Below are positions 1-9,102 of a stretch of DNA of 64,000 nucleotides, one piece after another (the stretch's first letter is position 1; each line of letters begins with the position of its first letter). The translations under genes were made by a program, and so were the position numbers. Source of the stretch: Paraburkholderia solisilvae (lineage in GTDB: Bacteria > Pseudomonadota > Gammaproteobacteria > Burkholderiales > Burkholderiaceae); assembly GCF_902859875.1 (NCBI RefSeq), contig NZ_CADIKF010000025.1, positions 39,328 to 103,327 of the forward strand, written 5' to 3'. Below the pieces are notes generated by a model that searched no databases, was not told the origin of the DNA, and saw only the letters and a program-made list of their open reading frames with translations.

Positions 1-471
1 CGCGAGGTCTACCCGGATGCGCGCGTGATCTTCACGCATCGCGATCCGCTGAAGGTGCTGCCGTCGGTCGCGAGATTGACGGAAGTGCTGCGACGGCCGT
101 TTGCAAAGCACATCGACAAGGATGTGATCGGAGCGCAAATCAGTGCCGACTGGGCGTATGGCGCACAACAGATCGTCGCGGCCGACACCGACGGCCTGTG
201 GCCTGGACAGCACGTATTCCACGTGCACTACAAGACGCTCACCGCGGCGCCGCTCGACACGATACGGCAGATTTACGATCACTTCGAGCTCGAGTTCACG
301 CCGGCGTTCCGCGCACGGCTACAGGAGCAGATCGACCGCAAGCCGACTGGCGGATACGGCAAGAACGTCTACCCGTTCGCGGACTTCGGCCTGCGGCCCG
401 AGGAAGAGCGCGAACGATATCGCGGCTATATGGCGCATTTCGGCATTGCCGAGGAAGTCGTTATTCAGTGA
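1..471 (+). CDS. Sulfotransferase family protein, C-terminal part (5' end outside window)
   Basis: The frame is open from the first base, so the gene starts left of the window. The visible 156 residues begin with YPDARVIFTHRDP, which matches the 3'-phosphate-binding strand of PAPS-dependent sulfotransferases (Arg in HRDP, then a Ser a few residues on). They end with a GGYGKN...FGL segment and an ERYRGYMAHF helix, as in the bacterial stand-alone sulfotransferase family. Such enzymes transfer sulfate from PAPS to a small molecule or lipid; the acceptor cannot be read from this fragment. The N-terminal P-loop-like motif is not in view, so intactness cannot be judged. Confidence 0.75.
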   Translation, partial: REVYPDARVIFTHRDPLKVLPSVARLTEVLRRPFAKHIDKDVIGAQISADWAYGAQQIVAADTDGLWPGQHVFHVHYKTLTAAPLDTIRQIYDHFELEFTPAFRARLQEQIDRKPTGGYGKNVYPFADFGLRPEEERERYRGYMAHFGIAEEVVIQ

Positions 472-901
472 GCGGGTGTGCCGCGCGCCGCATGACGCGG
501 CCGGCGCATTGCCTGCTATCACCTGCGGGCGCCCGCTGTTCCCATATTCGTGAATGTCCGGTAGTCCAGGTGCGTTGTGCGAACGAATAGTCGCGGACCC
601 TGCCGGTTATCCGTTGGTATAGGTCACCGCATGCGCGGCGGCGCCGCCCTCTTTTCCTCTATCCGAAGGTATCGACCGGTTCGACGAACGTCCCGTTGAA
701 GCGGTCGCGCGTATCTCTTTACGCATCTGCGCGCCAAAACTACAGTTCAACCCATCGCAAATGCAGTAGCGCGAATGTGCAAGCAACACCGAGTCGGCAC
801 AGAGGTGCGAACCCATTTCCGATGATCGAATTGAACATGCTTTCGCCGTCCCGGTTGCTGACTTCCGTTTTCTCATTCATCTTTTTTTAGGAGTACCACT
901 C
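472..901. other. Intergenic region, 430 bases
   Basis: No convincing gene on either strand; the short frames here lack codon bias and ribosome binding sites. The last 60 bases are richer in A/T and should hold the promoter and leader of the DUF4148 gene, ending in a clear AGGAG about 8 bases before its ATG. Confidence 0.5.
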
Positions 902-1234
902 ATGAACAAGTTCACTCTCGCCGCGATTCTCGCGGTTGGCCTGCTTGCGGGCCCGGTTGCCAGCTACGCGCAAACGAACGATCCCGTTACCCGTGCGGAA
1001 GTACGCGCCGATCTGATCAGCGTCGAACAGGCGGGGTACAGCCCGTCGGCCGGCGAAAACGTCTACTACCCGGCCGATATCCAGGCTGCGGAAGCTAAAG
1101 CCGCGACGCGCAACGACAGCGCCTACGGTGGTGTCGCGCAAGGCACGTCGGCGTCGGGCACGAAGATGCGTGCGCCGATGCATTCGAACTGCGTCGGGCC
1201 GGTCAGCTTCTGCAATATCTACTTCGGCAGCTGA
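902..1234 (+). CDS. DUF4148 domain secreted protein
   Basis: A 110-residue protein with a cleavable signal peptide (about residues 1-24, ending ASYA/Q). It is followed by the DUF4148 pattern: a VTRAEVRADLISVEQAG helix, a YYPADIQAAEAK segment and a variable tail. This family is expanded in Burkholderia relatives; its role is unknown and it is presumably periplasmic. Two Cys in the tail (NCVGPVSFC) could form a disulfide. AGGAG lies about 8 bases before the ATG. A hairpin follows the stop. A paralogue lies on the other strand at 15461-15796. Confidence 0.85.
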   Translation: MNKFTLAAILAVGLLAGPVASYAQTNDPVTRAEVRADLISVEQAGYSPSAGENVYYPADIQAAEAKAATRNDSAYGGVAQGTSASGTKMRAPMHSNCVGPVSFCNIYFGS

Positions 1235-1247
1235 GCATGCGATGCGA

Positions 1248-1287
1248 GGGGTCCTGTGCGTTGCGCACGGCACAGGTCCCCCTTCTT
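1248..1287 (+). terminator. Probable intrinsic terminator after DUF4148 gene
   Basis: The 5' arm GGGGTCCTGTGC (1248-1259) pairs with GCACAGGTCCCC (1270-1281) with one T-T mismatch, followed by a short pyrimidine run CTTCTT. It sits 14 bases after the stop codon. The U-tract is imperfect, so strength is uncertain. Confidence 0.6.
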
Positions 1288-1369
1288 CATGCGTTGACCC
1301 GACTCTCGAACTGTGCGCTTGCGGTGGCTCTATCTCTGCCATCCCATCTTTTCTGAAACGGATTGACTC

Positions 1370-2164
1370 ATGAAGCTTTCTTCTTTCGCGGCATCGGTTG
1401 TCGCGCTGTCCGCCTGTCTGTTTGCATCGACCGCGGCAAACGCGCAAGATGCCCAACCGGCCAGGGGCCCGGTCAAAAATATCGTGCTGGTGCATGGCGC
1501 GTGGGTCGACGGCTCAGGCTGGCAACCTGTCTACGACATTCTGAAGAAGGACGGTTATCACGTGACGCTCGTCCAGGAACCGCTGACCTCTCTCGAAGAC
1601 GATGTGAGCGCAACCAGACGCGTGCTCGATCTGCAGAACGGGCCGACGATTCTGGTCGGCCATAGCTACGGCGGTTCGATCATCACGGAAGCCGGTGTGC
1701 ATCCGAACGTGGTCGGACTCGTGTATGTGGCCGCGCATGCACCGAACGTCGGCGAAGACGAAGGCGCGCTCGGCAAAGGCACGCCGAGCTTTACGGCGCA
1801 GCAAGCCGGTGCGATCGAAAAGACCGGCGACGGGTATACGTACCTGAACCCTGCAGATTTTCCGAAGGACTTCGCCGCGGATTTGCCGATCAAACAGGCC
1901 CGGTTCGAGGCCCATGCGCAGATGCTGACCGCGGCCAAAGTCTTTACGACGCCGTTGACCGCCGCCGCCTGGACATCGAAGCCGAGCTGGGGCATCGTGG
2001 CCGGCGACGACAAGATCATCAACCCGGACCTGGAGCGGTGGTATTACGCGCGCGCCCATAGCCACACGACCGTGATTCCCGGCGCCAGCCACTCGGTTTA
2101 TGAATCGCGGCCGCAGCAGGTGGCGGCGGTGATCGAGGATGCGGCACAGCATGCGCAGCAGTAA
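1370..2164 (+). CDS. Secreted alpha/beta hydrolase
   Basis: A 264-residue protein with a signal peptide (about 1-25, cleavage near ANA/Q) and an alpha/beta-hydrolase fold. The oxyanion strand is IVLVHGAWVDGSGW, the nucleophile elbow is GHSYGG (Ser near residue 98), and the late Asp and His are in AGDDKI and GASHSVY. The HGAW start and short cap resemble the esterase / hydroxynitrile-lyase-like subgroup, which acts on small esters. The substrate is unknown; a periplasmic location follows from the signal. No strong ribosome binding site is visible. The start is set by the signal peptide. A perfect hairpin follows the gene. Confidence 0.8.
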   Translation: MKLSSFAASVVALSACLFASTAANAQDAQPARGPVKNIVLVHGAWVDGSGWQPVYDILKKDGYHVTLVQEPLTSLEDDVSATRRVLDLQNGPTILVGHSYGGSIITEAGVHPNVVGLVYVAAHAPNVGEDEGALGKGTPSFTAQQAGAIEKTGDGYTYLNPADFPKDFAADLPIKQARFEAHAQMLTAAKVFTTPLTAAAWTSKPSWGIVAGDDKIINPDLERWYYARAHSHTTVIPGASHSVYESRPQQVAAVIEDAAQHAQQ

Positions 2165-2220
2165 ACGCGACGTGGGAAGCGATGCTTCGCGTGCTTCCTT
2201 CTGCTTGCATGCGGAGTGAA

Positions 2221-2258
2221 CGATGCGCGACGGTCAGCGACCGTCGCGCATCGGTTTT
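2221..2258. terminator. Perfect 15-bp hairpin, intrinsic terminator between convergent genes
   Basis: CGATGCGCGACGGTC (2221-2235), loop AGC, then its exact reverse complement (2239-2253) and GTTTT. It lies between the plus-strand hydrolase and the minus-strand immunity gene that ends at 2310. The T-run favours termination of the plus-strand transcript. Confidence 0.8.
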
Positions 2259-2309
2259 GGTCGGCGGACAACCGACCCACACGGTACGTCGTCGCTTGCA
2301 GGCGACCGT

Positions 2310-3188
2310 TCACTGATTGCCCGATTGATCGTCGGCCAACTTGTGCCCGCGTCTGTATAAACGCCATGCGAAGTATACCGGTGCGCCAATCGTGTACGCC
2401 TCTGCCGAATAGATCAGTCCCGGTATCCCGGCAAGGCTCGTTTTCGGCGGTACAACCCCGACGTTCGGATCGCATTTCATATGCGTCCAGCCCGTGTAGT
2501 TCTTAACCTCCGGCACCTTGCTCTTCATGTCCCGAAACTCCGGACGGTCGTAGTAATTCAGACGAACATCTCCCGGTGCCAGGTAATCAATATACTGGCC
2601 ACCCCAATACTCGCCTATTGGAAGCGAACTCTGTATTACCCGCCCGTCCTTTGTTTCGAGATAGCCACGGTCGTCGGTCACTACAAACCGTTTGATTGCG
2701 TCAGCAGTCGGAATCGTGTGATTGTGAGGGCTATCATCCGCCACGTGAATATATGCATCAGGCCCGAATGTTCGACCGCCATCGCGCGAGACCAGCATGA
2801 CGAGATCCTCAAGCGGAATCGCAATGTAGCGTTCCGACGGGTGGATATACGGGAAGAACACGATCCGGTAGAACTGGGGGGCAGCCACCGTCCGAATGCC
2901 CTGTTTCGCATCCACAAAGGTCAATGCCCCTTCGCACATCCAGCCCGTCAGTTCCAGCCAGCGGTGATCGTCAAACCGGTACACCACCTGGCTCGGCGGT
3001 GCCTGGATACGCTGGGCCGCCAGAGCCGGAAACAACGGGATTGCGGCAATGACCGCCAGCAATGCCAGGATCATGGCCCAACGTCCGCCCCGTGCGCGCT
3101 TTCGCACTCTCGTGGCGATGCACACAATCAGACACGTGCTCCAGAGCGGAACCAGCCACCACACGGCTGACCAGAGAGGTTCTCCCAT
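2310..3188 (-). CDS. Putative Tle3 immunity protein (Tli3-like)
   Basis: A 292-residue protein. The N-terminus has two hydrophobic segments (about 7-26 and 39-58), placing it in the inner membrane or periplasm. A soluble region follows, with an LVSRDGGRTFGPDAY motif near residue 130 and an NYTGWTHMKC segment near 228. The start lies one base after the stop of the upstream lipase gene, so the two are translationally coupled. That order and spacing is the usual one for a T6SS lipase and its immunity protein, and the sequence resembles Tli3-type proteins. Expected role: to bind and neutralise the lipase in the periplasm. Family assignment is from memory and context, without a database search. 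Confidence 0.65.
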   Translation of the reverse strand: MGEPLWSAVWWLVPLWSTCLIVCIATRVRKRARGGRWAMILALLAVIAAIPLFPALAAQRIQAPPSQVVYRFDDHRWLELTGWMCEGALTFVDAKQGIRTVAAPQFYRIVFFPYIHPSERYIAIPLEDLVMLVSRDGGRTFGPDAYIHVADDSPHNHTIPTADAIKRFVVTDDRGYLETKDGRVIQSSLPIGEYWGGQYIDYLAPGDVRLNYYDRPEFRDMKSKVPEVKNYTGWTHMKCDPNVGVVPPKTSLAGIPGLIYSAEAYTIGAPVYFAWRLYRRGHKLADDQSGNQ

Positions 3189-3189
3189 T

Positions 3190-5274
3190 TCAGCCCCTCA
3201 CGTCCGGTTGCGGTAGCGGCCACAACCCCGTGCCACCGACAGGCGTCGTCGCCGCTTCCCATGCCTCGATCAGTGCACTGCCCGGCAGCGCATGCAGGAG
3301 GTCGCCCACTATGTCCCCGCTGGCCGTCACGACCTTGCTGACCACGTCTTTCGGCAGACCCGGCTTGCTCATCCGCAGCTTGATTTCAGGCGGCAAAATC
3401 CCGCTCGTGTAATACGTCTTCGCAGCCTGGTCGGGATTCTTCGGGCTGCGCCAGTCCGCGCGACGCAACAGGTCCCACCACAGCTTGTCATTGTCGAAGG
3501 CCGCACACAGCCCGATTGCCAGGTCATAGGCCATACATTTCTCTATCGTTTCGGTATGCAGCGTGATGGCCGAATGCTGGCTCCATGTCGCTGTTCTCTT
3601 TCCAAGTCGCGCTACGGCTTCATCCGACGTCTCATAGCGCTCAACAAGATATTGCTGCGAACCGGAGGCGGGAATGCCCACGTACCAAGCCTTGAGCAAT
3701 GGGTTCCTGTAGCCGGTAGCCGCAAGTTGCGTCTGCACCTGCGACGTATTGGCCTCCGGGCCTCTGGCCGGATAGGCCACTACGGGAACCGATTCGGTTC
3801 CCGTACGCACATCCACCAGCCTCAATAGCTTCTCGCCGCCTTCCTGAGCGAGCGCGGTTCCCGCGAGATGCTCGCCGAGATGGTCCGCATGTGGCGGGTC
3901 ATTCGACTGCGTATGGAAGATGTACGTCTCGGGCAATTTCGGACCGTCAATCTCTCTGCTCCTGTCTCGGCCCGTGAACATCCCCGCGACCAGAGCTTCT
4001 CCTGACCCACCGAACCGAAACGTCTCCGGTCCTTTCCCGACCACATGCCCGTCAGAGAACACCCGCTGGAAGAAACCGGGCGCCTTGACCACATCGTCGA
4101 TTGCCTGTTTCGCCTCGGCGTCCACGCCTTGCCAGCCAATACCCTGAATGTTCGGCAAGGACACCACCGTGTCCTGCGGACAGAAATAGTTGTACACGTG
4201 ACCGAAGTTGTCCCGAGCGTGATCCGGGTTATCCCACGCCGCACGCTTCGCCACCGCGGTGGCCACCACACGCTCTGGACTCGCCGGGCGCCGGTTCTCG
4301 TACATCAGCCTGACGAAATTCGCCAGCGTTTGAACCCTTGCCTCGCGCGACTGGTGCTTGCCAGGCAGACGCAGTTCCATCTGCGTCGGATCGAGGCCAT
4401 ACGGCGAGTTGCACATGATCACGCAGTCGGCTGGACGCAGCGTGGCCTCGCTCACCAGAAAATTCGCCAGCATGGCGATCTCTGTGCCCTGGCTGTGCGC
4501 GATGATGTTGATCGTGTCGGGACCCACGTGCTCATGCTGTCGAATCTGGATAATCAGATCCGCCAGCCGCCGCGCTGCGTGCACGTAATAGATGCGATGC
4601 GGACTGGGATACATCGGACTCGACGTATCGCCGAACGTTCTCTTGCCCATTGCGGCGGCATCGAATAACGCCCCGTTCGCACCGGGCCCCCACATGTCGA
4701 CAAGATTTGTCGTCGCATTTGCGAATGGGCCGCCTTCCTTCGCTTGCGCCTCGTCCAGCCAGTTGCCGAGGTTGTCCCGGTTCTTGAACCTGGCCTGCTG
4801 TTCCCGGTAATACGTGCTGTAGGGCAGATCCGGATTGCGATTGTGCGCATCAAGCTGAGCCAGATAGCGCTGCTGGTCCTGCTGGTAGGTTGGGTGATCA
4901 ACGGGCCGATAGCCCCAGTGAAACGGAATCAGCGGGGAACGGCCTTCCTCCGCGATCCGTGTCAAACACGCCGACGCTGACGCCGGCTCGAGCAATGGCA
5001 CCTTGCTCTCCGGCGTCCAGGTTTCCCACTCGTGCGGAAACAGGTCATCGCGCCCAAGTCGTTTCTTCAAGCCCTCGCAGATATGCCGATCGAGGACGGG
5101 GAAAAACTGCCCATCGTCGTTGACACCGTGAATCGCTATCACGATGCAGGGCAGCGGTCGCTTGACCGGCACCTTGCAGATCAGCATGGCGCCGCTGTCC
5201 GCTGGCATCGGCATGGCGAATATCGGATCTTTTGAATTGCGCAACGTGCTGCGCTTCGAGTCTGAACTGGACAT
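3190..5274 (-). CDS. T6SS lipase effector, Tle3 family (DUF3274-type)
   Basis: A 694-residue protein with no signal peptide, as expected of a T6SS cargo. The N-terminal half is an alpha/beta-hydrolase. The oxyanion strand is IAIHGVNDDG (about 47-56), the nucleophile elbow is AHSQGTE with Ser near residue 261, and a CPQDTVVSLPNIQGIGW segment supplies acidic and later residues. The C-terminal half matches the DUF3274 region of Tle3 effectors. Tle3 enzymes are phospholipases delivered to a target cell's periplasm. The immunity-like gene follows one base downstream. No vgrG, PAAR or adaptor gene precedes it; only a transposase remnant does. The T6SS operon starts 47 kb away. Confidence 0.8.
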   Translation of the reverse strand: MSSSDSKRSTLRNSKDPIFAMPMPADSGAMLICKVPVKRPLPCIVIAIHGVNDDGQFFPVLDRHICEGLKKRLGRDDLFPHEWETWTPESKVPLLEPASASACLTRIAEEGRSPLIPFHWGYRPVDHPTYQQDQQRYLAQLDAHNRNPDLPYSTYYREQQARFKNRDNLGNWLDEAQAKEGGPFANATTNLVDMWGPGANGALFDAAAMGKRTFGDTSSPMYPSPHRIYYVHAARRLADLIIQIRQHEHVGPDTINIIAHSQGTEIAMLANFLVSEATLRPADCVIMCNSPYGLDPTQMELRLPGKHQSREARVQTLANFVRLMYENRRPASPERVVATAVAKRAAWDNPDHARDNFGHVYNYFCPQDTVVSLPNIQGIGWQGVDAEAKQAIDDVVKAPGFFQRVFSDGHVVGKGPETFRFGGSGEALVAGMFTGRDRSREIDGPKLPETYIFHTQSNDPPHADHLGEHLAGTALAQEGGEKLLRLVDVRTGTESVPVVAYPARGPEANTSQVQTQLAATGYRNPLLKAWYVGIPASGSQQYLVERYETSDEAVARLGKRTATWSQHSAITLHTETIEKCMAYDLAIGLCAAFDNDKLWWDLLRRADWRSPKNPDQAAKTYYTSGILPPEIKLRMSKPGLPKDVVSKVVTASGDIVGDLLHALPGSALIEAWEAATTPVGGTGLWPLPQPDVRG

Positions 5275-6215
5275 CTGGATGATCTTCTATACTTCTATGT
5301 CGAACCATTCGCAAAGTGCTCGTCCGCATCGCGAACAGGCGACTGCGATAAAGCATTGCCGTTGCAAACAGGCACGCGAGATGAAAGGCGGACGCGTCGG
5401 CAACCTCACTCAGGCCGCGGCGCGTGTGAAGCGCATGAGCAGTCCGTCTCGCTCGAATCTGTCGTGACCGGAAAACCGCAGCGTCTCCGCTCGGCAAGAT
5501 CGAATATGTCGCATTGTGCCGAGTCGCTCAATATGGAACGTCGTGAGCATTCCTTTTTATGACAGAGCAACGAACCTAACTGATTCCCTCGAAAACCGCC
5601 AGATGAAAAATCCGATTTCCATTGGCTTTGACAATAGTTCACAGTCTCGAGGTGATGTCGGTGATAACCGACGTGAACGGAGCGATGCGCTGACATGACG
5701 TCGTGTGACCATCGATCGCACGACCGCCGTAGCAATCATGGTTGCGGGCAACATGCGGCATCACATCGCGAGTCTCGCAATCGCTCACGAAATGAAGAAC
5801 GCTGCGACCGCACCATGTTTCTGCAGGCAGTCGCGGTTCTTCGAAAATACCGAGTGGTCCCGCGCGGTGTCCTCGATCGCCGGCCAGACAAACTGGCGAA
5901 ACAGCAGGTTGTAATGCATCTGCTCCATCGACATAAACTCGCTTCGCACCAGGTAAACACCGGTAACGGACCTGTCAAACATACCTGCACAATCGCGGCT
6001 TGAATTCCTCAAGCCCGGCCATTGATCCGCCGCAATTTCCGCGCTGCATTCCAGTCCCACGACCGCACCAGCGGCTCGCCTTCCGAACAGCCCCAATTGC
6101 AGTGGCCCCTTGTCTGCGATACTGTGAGCTTCATCGCGCCGCTGCCGCCCCGCCGTACGCAGCGGCAATCGCGCCCGCACCCGCCGCCCAGCCCGTCCGC
6201 GCTTGGAGACTGCCC
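5275..6215. other. Long intergenic region upstream of the effector and of nrdJ
   Basis: About 940 bases without an intact gene. It contains the transposase remnant at 5785-5960. The reading frame of nrdJ stays open back to 6000, but its residues before 6216 are Pro/Ala-rich and unlike the family. The part from 5500 to 5700 is A/T-richer than its surroundings. Confidence 0.5.
5785..5960 (-). pseudogene. Remnant of an IS5-family transposase
   Basis: The minus-strand translation over about 57 codons reads YLVRSEFMSMEQMHYNLLF..., then ...HSVFSKNRDCLQ before a stop. This matches the conserved segment of IS5-group transposases (YxVRSERxLMEQxxYNLLFRWFVG, then TVFxKNRxRL), normally about 80-140 residues into the protein. 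Neither the start nor the DDE catalytic core is present, and no terminal inverted repeats were recognised. It is a decayed fragment, evidence of past transposition between the effector module and nrdJ. Confidence 0.75.
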
Positions 6216-8759
6216 ATGGCCGACACCGACAACGACCTCCCCCCGTTTGCGCACGCCATTGCGCCCCAGCAGTTTTCGCTCGATGTGCTGCTCGAGAAAT
6301 ATGCGAAAGGCGATGAACGCACCGCCGACGACGTCTATCGACGCGTCGCACGCGGCGTCGCGATGGCGGAGCCCGAAGCCTTGCGCGCGGAAGTCGAGGC
6401 ACGCTTCGTCGACAACCTGCGGCATGGCGCGCTCGGCGCCGGCCGCATCATGAGCGCGGCGGGCGCCGATATCGCGGCCACGCTGATCAACTGTTTCGTG
6501 CAGCCGGTCGGCGACAGCATCCAGCACGTCGACGACGACGGCCTGCCCGGCATCTACGTCGCGTTGCTGCAAGCGGCTGAGACGATGCGCCGCGGCGGCG
6601 GCGTCGGCTACAACTTCTCGGCGATCCGCCCACACGGCGCGCGCGTGCACACGACGAGTTCGTCGGCCTCCGGCCCGTGCAGCTATATCGACGTATTCGA
6701 CGCTTCGTGCCGCACGGTCGAAAGCGCCGGCTCGCGGCGCGGCGCGCAGATGGCGGTGCTCGACTGCACGCATCCGGATCTGATCGAATTTATCGAAGCG
6801 AAGCATTCGAAGGGCCGCTGGAACAACTTCAACGTTTCGGTGGCCGTCACCGACGAATTCATGCAGGCAGTCGAGAACGACTTGCCGTGGCCGCTCGTGC
6901 ACCGCGCGGAGCCGTCGCCGTCGATGCGCGCGGCGGGCGACCTGCGCCAGCGCGAAGACGGCCTGTGGGTGTACAGCGAACACCGTGCGCGCGACATCTG
7001 GAACAGAATCATGCGCTCGACCTACGATGTCGCCGAACCCGGCATCGTGTTCATGTCGCGGATGAACGACGACAACAACCTGCGCGCGGTCGAACGGATC
7101 CGCGCCACCAATCCGTGCGGCGAACAGCCGTTGCCGGCATACGGCTGCTGCAATCTCGGGCCGCTCAATCTGACCCGCTTCGTGACCGATCCGTTCGCGC
7201 AGATGAAAGGCGGCACGCCGTCGTTCGACTGGGACGCGCTCGCGCGCAGCACGCGCATCCAGGTGCGTTTTCTCGACGACGTGCTCGACGTCACGCTGTG
7301 GCCGCTTCCCGAGCAATACGACGAGTCGCGCGCGAAACGGCGCATCGGCGTCGGCTTCACCGGTCTGGGCGACACGCTCGTGATGCTCGGCCTGCGCTAC
7401 GACTCGGCGCCGGGCCGCGAATTCGCCGCGCAGGTCGCGCGCCTGATGCGCGACGAAGCGTATCGCGCGTCGGTGGAGCTGGCGCGCGAGCGCGGCGCGT
7501 TCCCGCTCTTCAACGCGGCGCAATATCTCGAAGCCGGCACCTTCGCGTCGCGCCTGCCCGACGACGTGAAGGACGCGATCCGCAAGCACGGCATCCGCAA
7601 CAGCCATCTGCTGTCGATCGCGCCAACCGGCACCGTGAGCCTCGCGTTCGCGGACAACGCATCGAACGGCATCGAACCGGCGTTCTCATGGACCTACTCG
7701 CGGATGAAAGTGATGGCCGACGGCAGCCGCGCATCGTTTTCGGTCGAAGACCACGCGTACCGTCTGTATCGCGAACTCGGCGGCGACGTCGAACGGCTGC
7801 CCGATTACTTCGTCAGCGCACTCGAGATGTCCGCGCGCGATCACCTCGACATGATGGCCGCGGTGCAGCCGTATATCGACACGTCGATTTCGAAAACCGT
7901 CAACGTGCCGGCCGATTACCCGTTCGAGGCATTCGAAAGCCTGTACTTCGACGCGTGGAAAGGCGGCCTCAAAGGCCTCGCAACCTACCGCCCGAATGAA
8001 ACGCTCGGCGCCGTGCTGAGCGTCGACACGCCGCAACCGGCCGATGCGCTCGCCGAAACCGATCTCGACCCGTTGCGGATCGCGATCGATCATCGGCCGA
8101 AGGGCGAGATGCCGGCGATCATCGAAAAGGTCGAGTACCTGACGCAGGCCGGCAAGAAGTCGCTCTACCTCGCGGTCTCGTTCATGCAGGTGACCGGCCG
8201 CATCGGCGGCGAAGACGTGACGATCGAGCGGCCCATCGAGTTCTTTATCCCGGCCGGGCAGCGCGACGAGTCGCAGCAATGGATCACCGCGACGATGCGT
8301 TCGCTGTCGCTCGCCGCGCGCGGCGGCTTCGTCGCGCGCAATCTGCAGGACTTGCGCAAGGTGTCGTGGGACCGCGGCCAGGTGCGCCTCGGCGACGTGC
8401 AGCGGCTCGACGGCACACGCTCGCCGCGCTGGCACGATTCGGAGGTCGCGGCGCTCGCGTATGCGTTGCAGCAGATCCTGCACCGCCGAGGTTTTCTCGA
8501 TGCCGAAGGCAATCAGGTGCCGTCACGCGTGCTTGCGCGCATGCCGCGTTCGCACGCCATGCTGCTGCCTATTTCAGCCAACCTGAACGACGCCTGGCAA
8601 AGCACGGCATCGGACGATGCGTCGCAAGACGAACCCGCGTTGCACGCGTCGCCGACGATGCATGGGCGCAAGTGCGGCACATGCGGCGCCAACGCGGTGA
8701 TCCGCAAGGACGGCTGCGACTTCTGCACCGCGTGCGGCGAGATCGGCGCGTGCGGGTGA
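6216..8759 (+). CDS. nrdJ: Adenosylcobalamin-dependent ribonucleotide reductase (class II)
   Basis: An 847-residue enzyme reducing ribonucleotides to deoxyribonucleotides with a B12-derived radical, so it needs neither oxygen nor a separate radical subunit. Visible class II features are the LINCFVQPVGDS start of the barrel with its redox Cys, a GGGVGYNFSAIRP loop, and the active-site NPCGEQPLPAYGCCNLG (radical Cys). An SIAPTGTVSLAFADN segment and a C-terminal zinc-finger-like CGTCGAN...CDFCTACG tail are also present. The ATG at 6216 is chosen because a GGAG lies about 8 bases upstream and the family similarity begins there. B12 uptake genes occur at 41.3-46.4 kb. Confidence 0.95.
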   Translation: MADTDNDLPPFAHAIAPQQFSLDVLLEKYAKGDERTADDVYRRVARGVAMAEPEALRAEVEARFVDNLRHGALGAGRIMSAAGADIAATLINCFVQPVGDSIQHVDDDGLPGIYVALLQAAETMRRGGGVGYNFSAIRPHGARVHTTSSSASGPCSYIDVFDASCRTVESAGSRRGAQMAVLDCTHPDLIEFIEAKHSKGRWNNFNVSVAVTDEFMQAVENDLPWPLVHRAEPSPSMRAAGDLRQREDGLWVYSEHRARDIWNRIMRSTYDVAEPGIVFMSRMNDDNNLRAVERIRATNPCGEQPLPAYGCCNLGPLNLTRFVTDPFAQMKGGTPSFDWDALARSTRIQVRFLDDVLDVTLWPLPEQYDESRAKRRIGVGFTGLGDTLVMLGLRYDSAPGREFAAQVARLMRDEAYRASVELARERGAFPLFNAAQYLEAGTFASRLPDDVKDAIRKHGIRNSHLLSIAPTGTVSLAFADNASNGIEPAFSWTYSRMKVMADGSRASFSVEDHAYRLYRELGGDVERLPDYFVSALEMSARDHLDMMAAVQPYIDTSISKTVNVPADYPFEAFESLYFDAWKGGLKGLATYRPNETLGAVLSVDTPQPADALAETDLDPLRIAIDHRPKGEMPAIIEKVEYLTQAGKKSLYLAVSFMQVTGRIGGEDVTIERPIEFFIPAGQRDESQQWITATMRSLSLAARGGFVARNLQDLRKVSWDRGQVRLGDVQRLDGTRSPRWHDSEVAALAYALQQILHRRGFLDAEGNQVPSRVLARMPRSHAMLLPISANLNDAWQSTASDDASQDEPALHASPTMHGRKCGTCGANAVIRKDGCDFCTACGEIGACG

Positions 8760-8793
8760 AGCGCGGGTAGCCGGCCGGCGGCCCGCGCTTTGT
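8759..8793 (+). terminator. Intrinsic terminator after nrdJ
   Basis: AAGCGCGGG at the stop codon pairs with CCCGCGCTT (8782-8790) around a GC-rich loop and is followed by TTTGTTTG. Confidence 0.7.
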
Positions 8794-9102
8794 TTGTCGA
8801 CCCGCTCGTTAAGCCATTCGCTGGCCATTCGTCGAGCGGTTCGTCCTGCCGCCGGTCCAGCACAGGCACCGGCCCTGGCACGCGCCGTCAGCGGCACGCT
8901 GCCGCGTCATCGAACCGGCGCTCCACCCTCATCCATCCGGACGCCGCACCGACCGGATCCTTCCCATCCTGTCGCGCTGTTGTCGAAGCGGTACATCGCG
9001 GTCTAGCCGTCAGCTTGCGCGGGTACAATACCGCGTCGTCTCCACTCAACGGACAACGGCCCGCCGTGACAGGTGCGGGCCAAGCCTTCTCGTCAAGCGC
9101 TC
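8794..9102. other. Intergenic region upstream of the EAL gene
   Basis: About 310 bases. No gene is supported: the overlapping frames are proline/arginine-rich shadows. No clear promoter can be assigned by eye. Confidence 0.4.

Noticed and set aside
6009..7607. 532-residue open frame antisense to nrdJ
   Set aside because: Arg/Ala-rich shadow typical of high-GC third-position bias; nrdJ on the plus strand has full family similarity.
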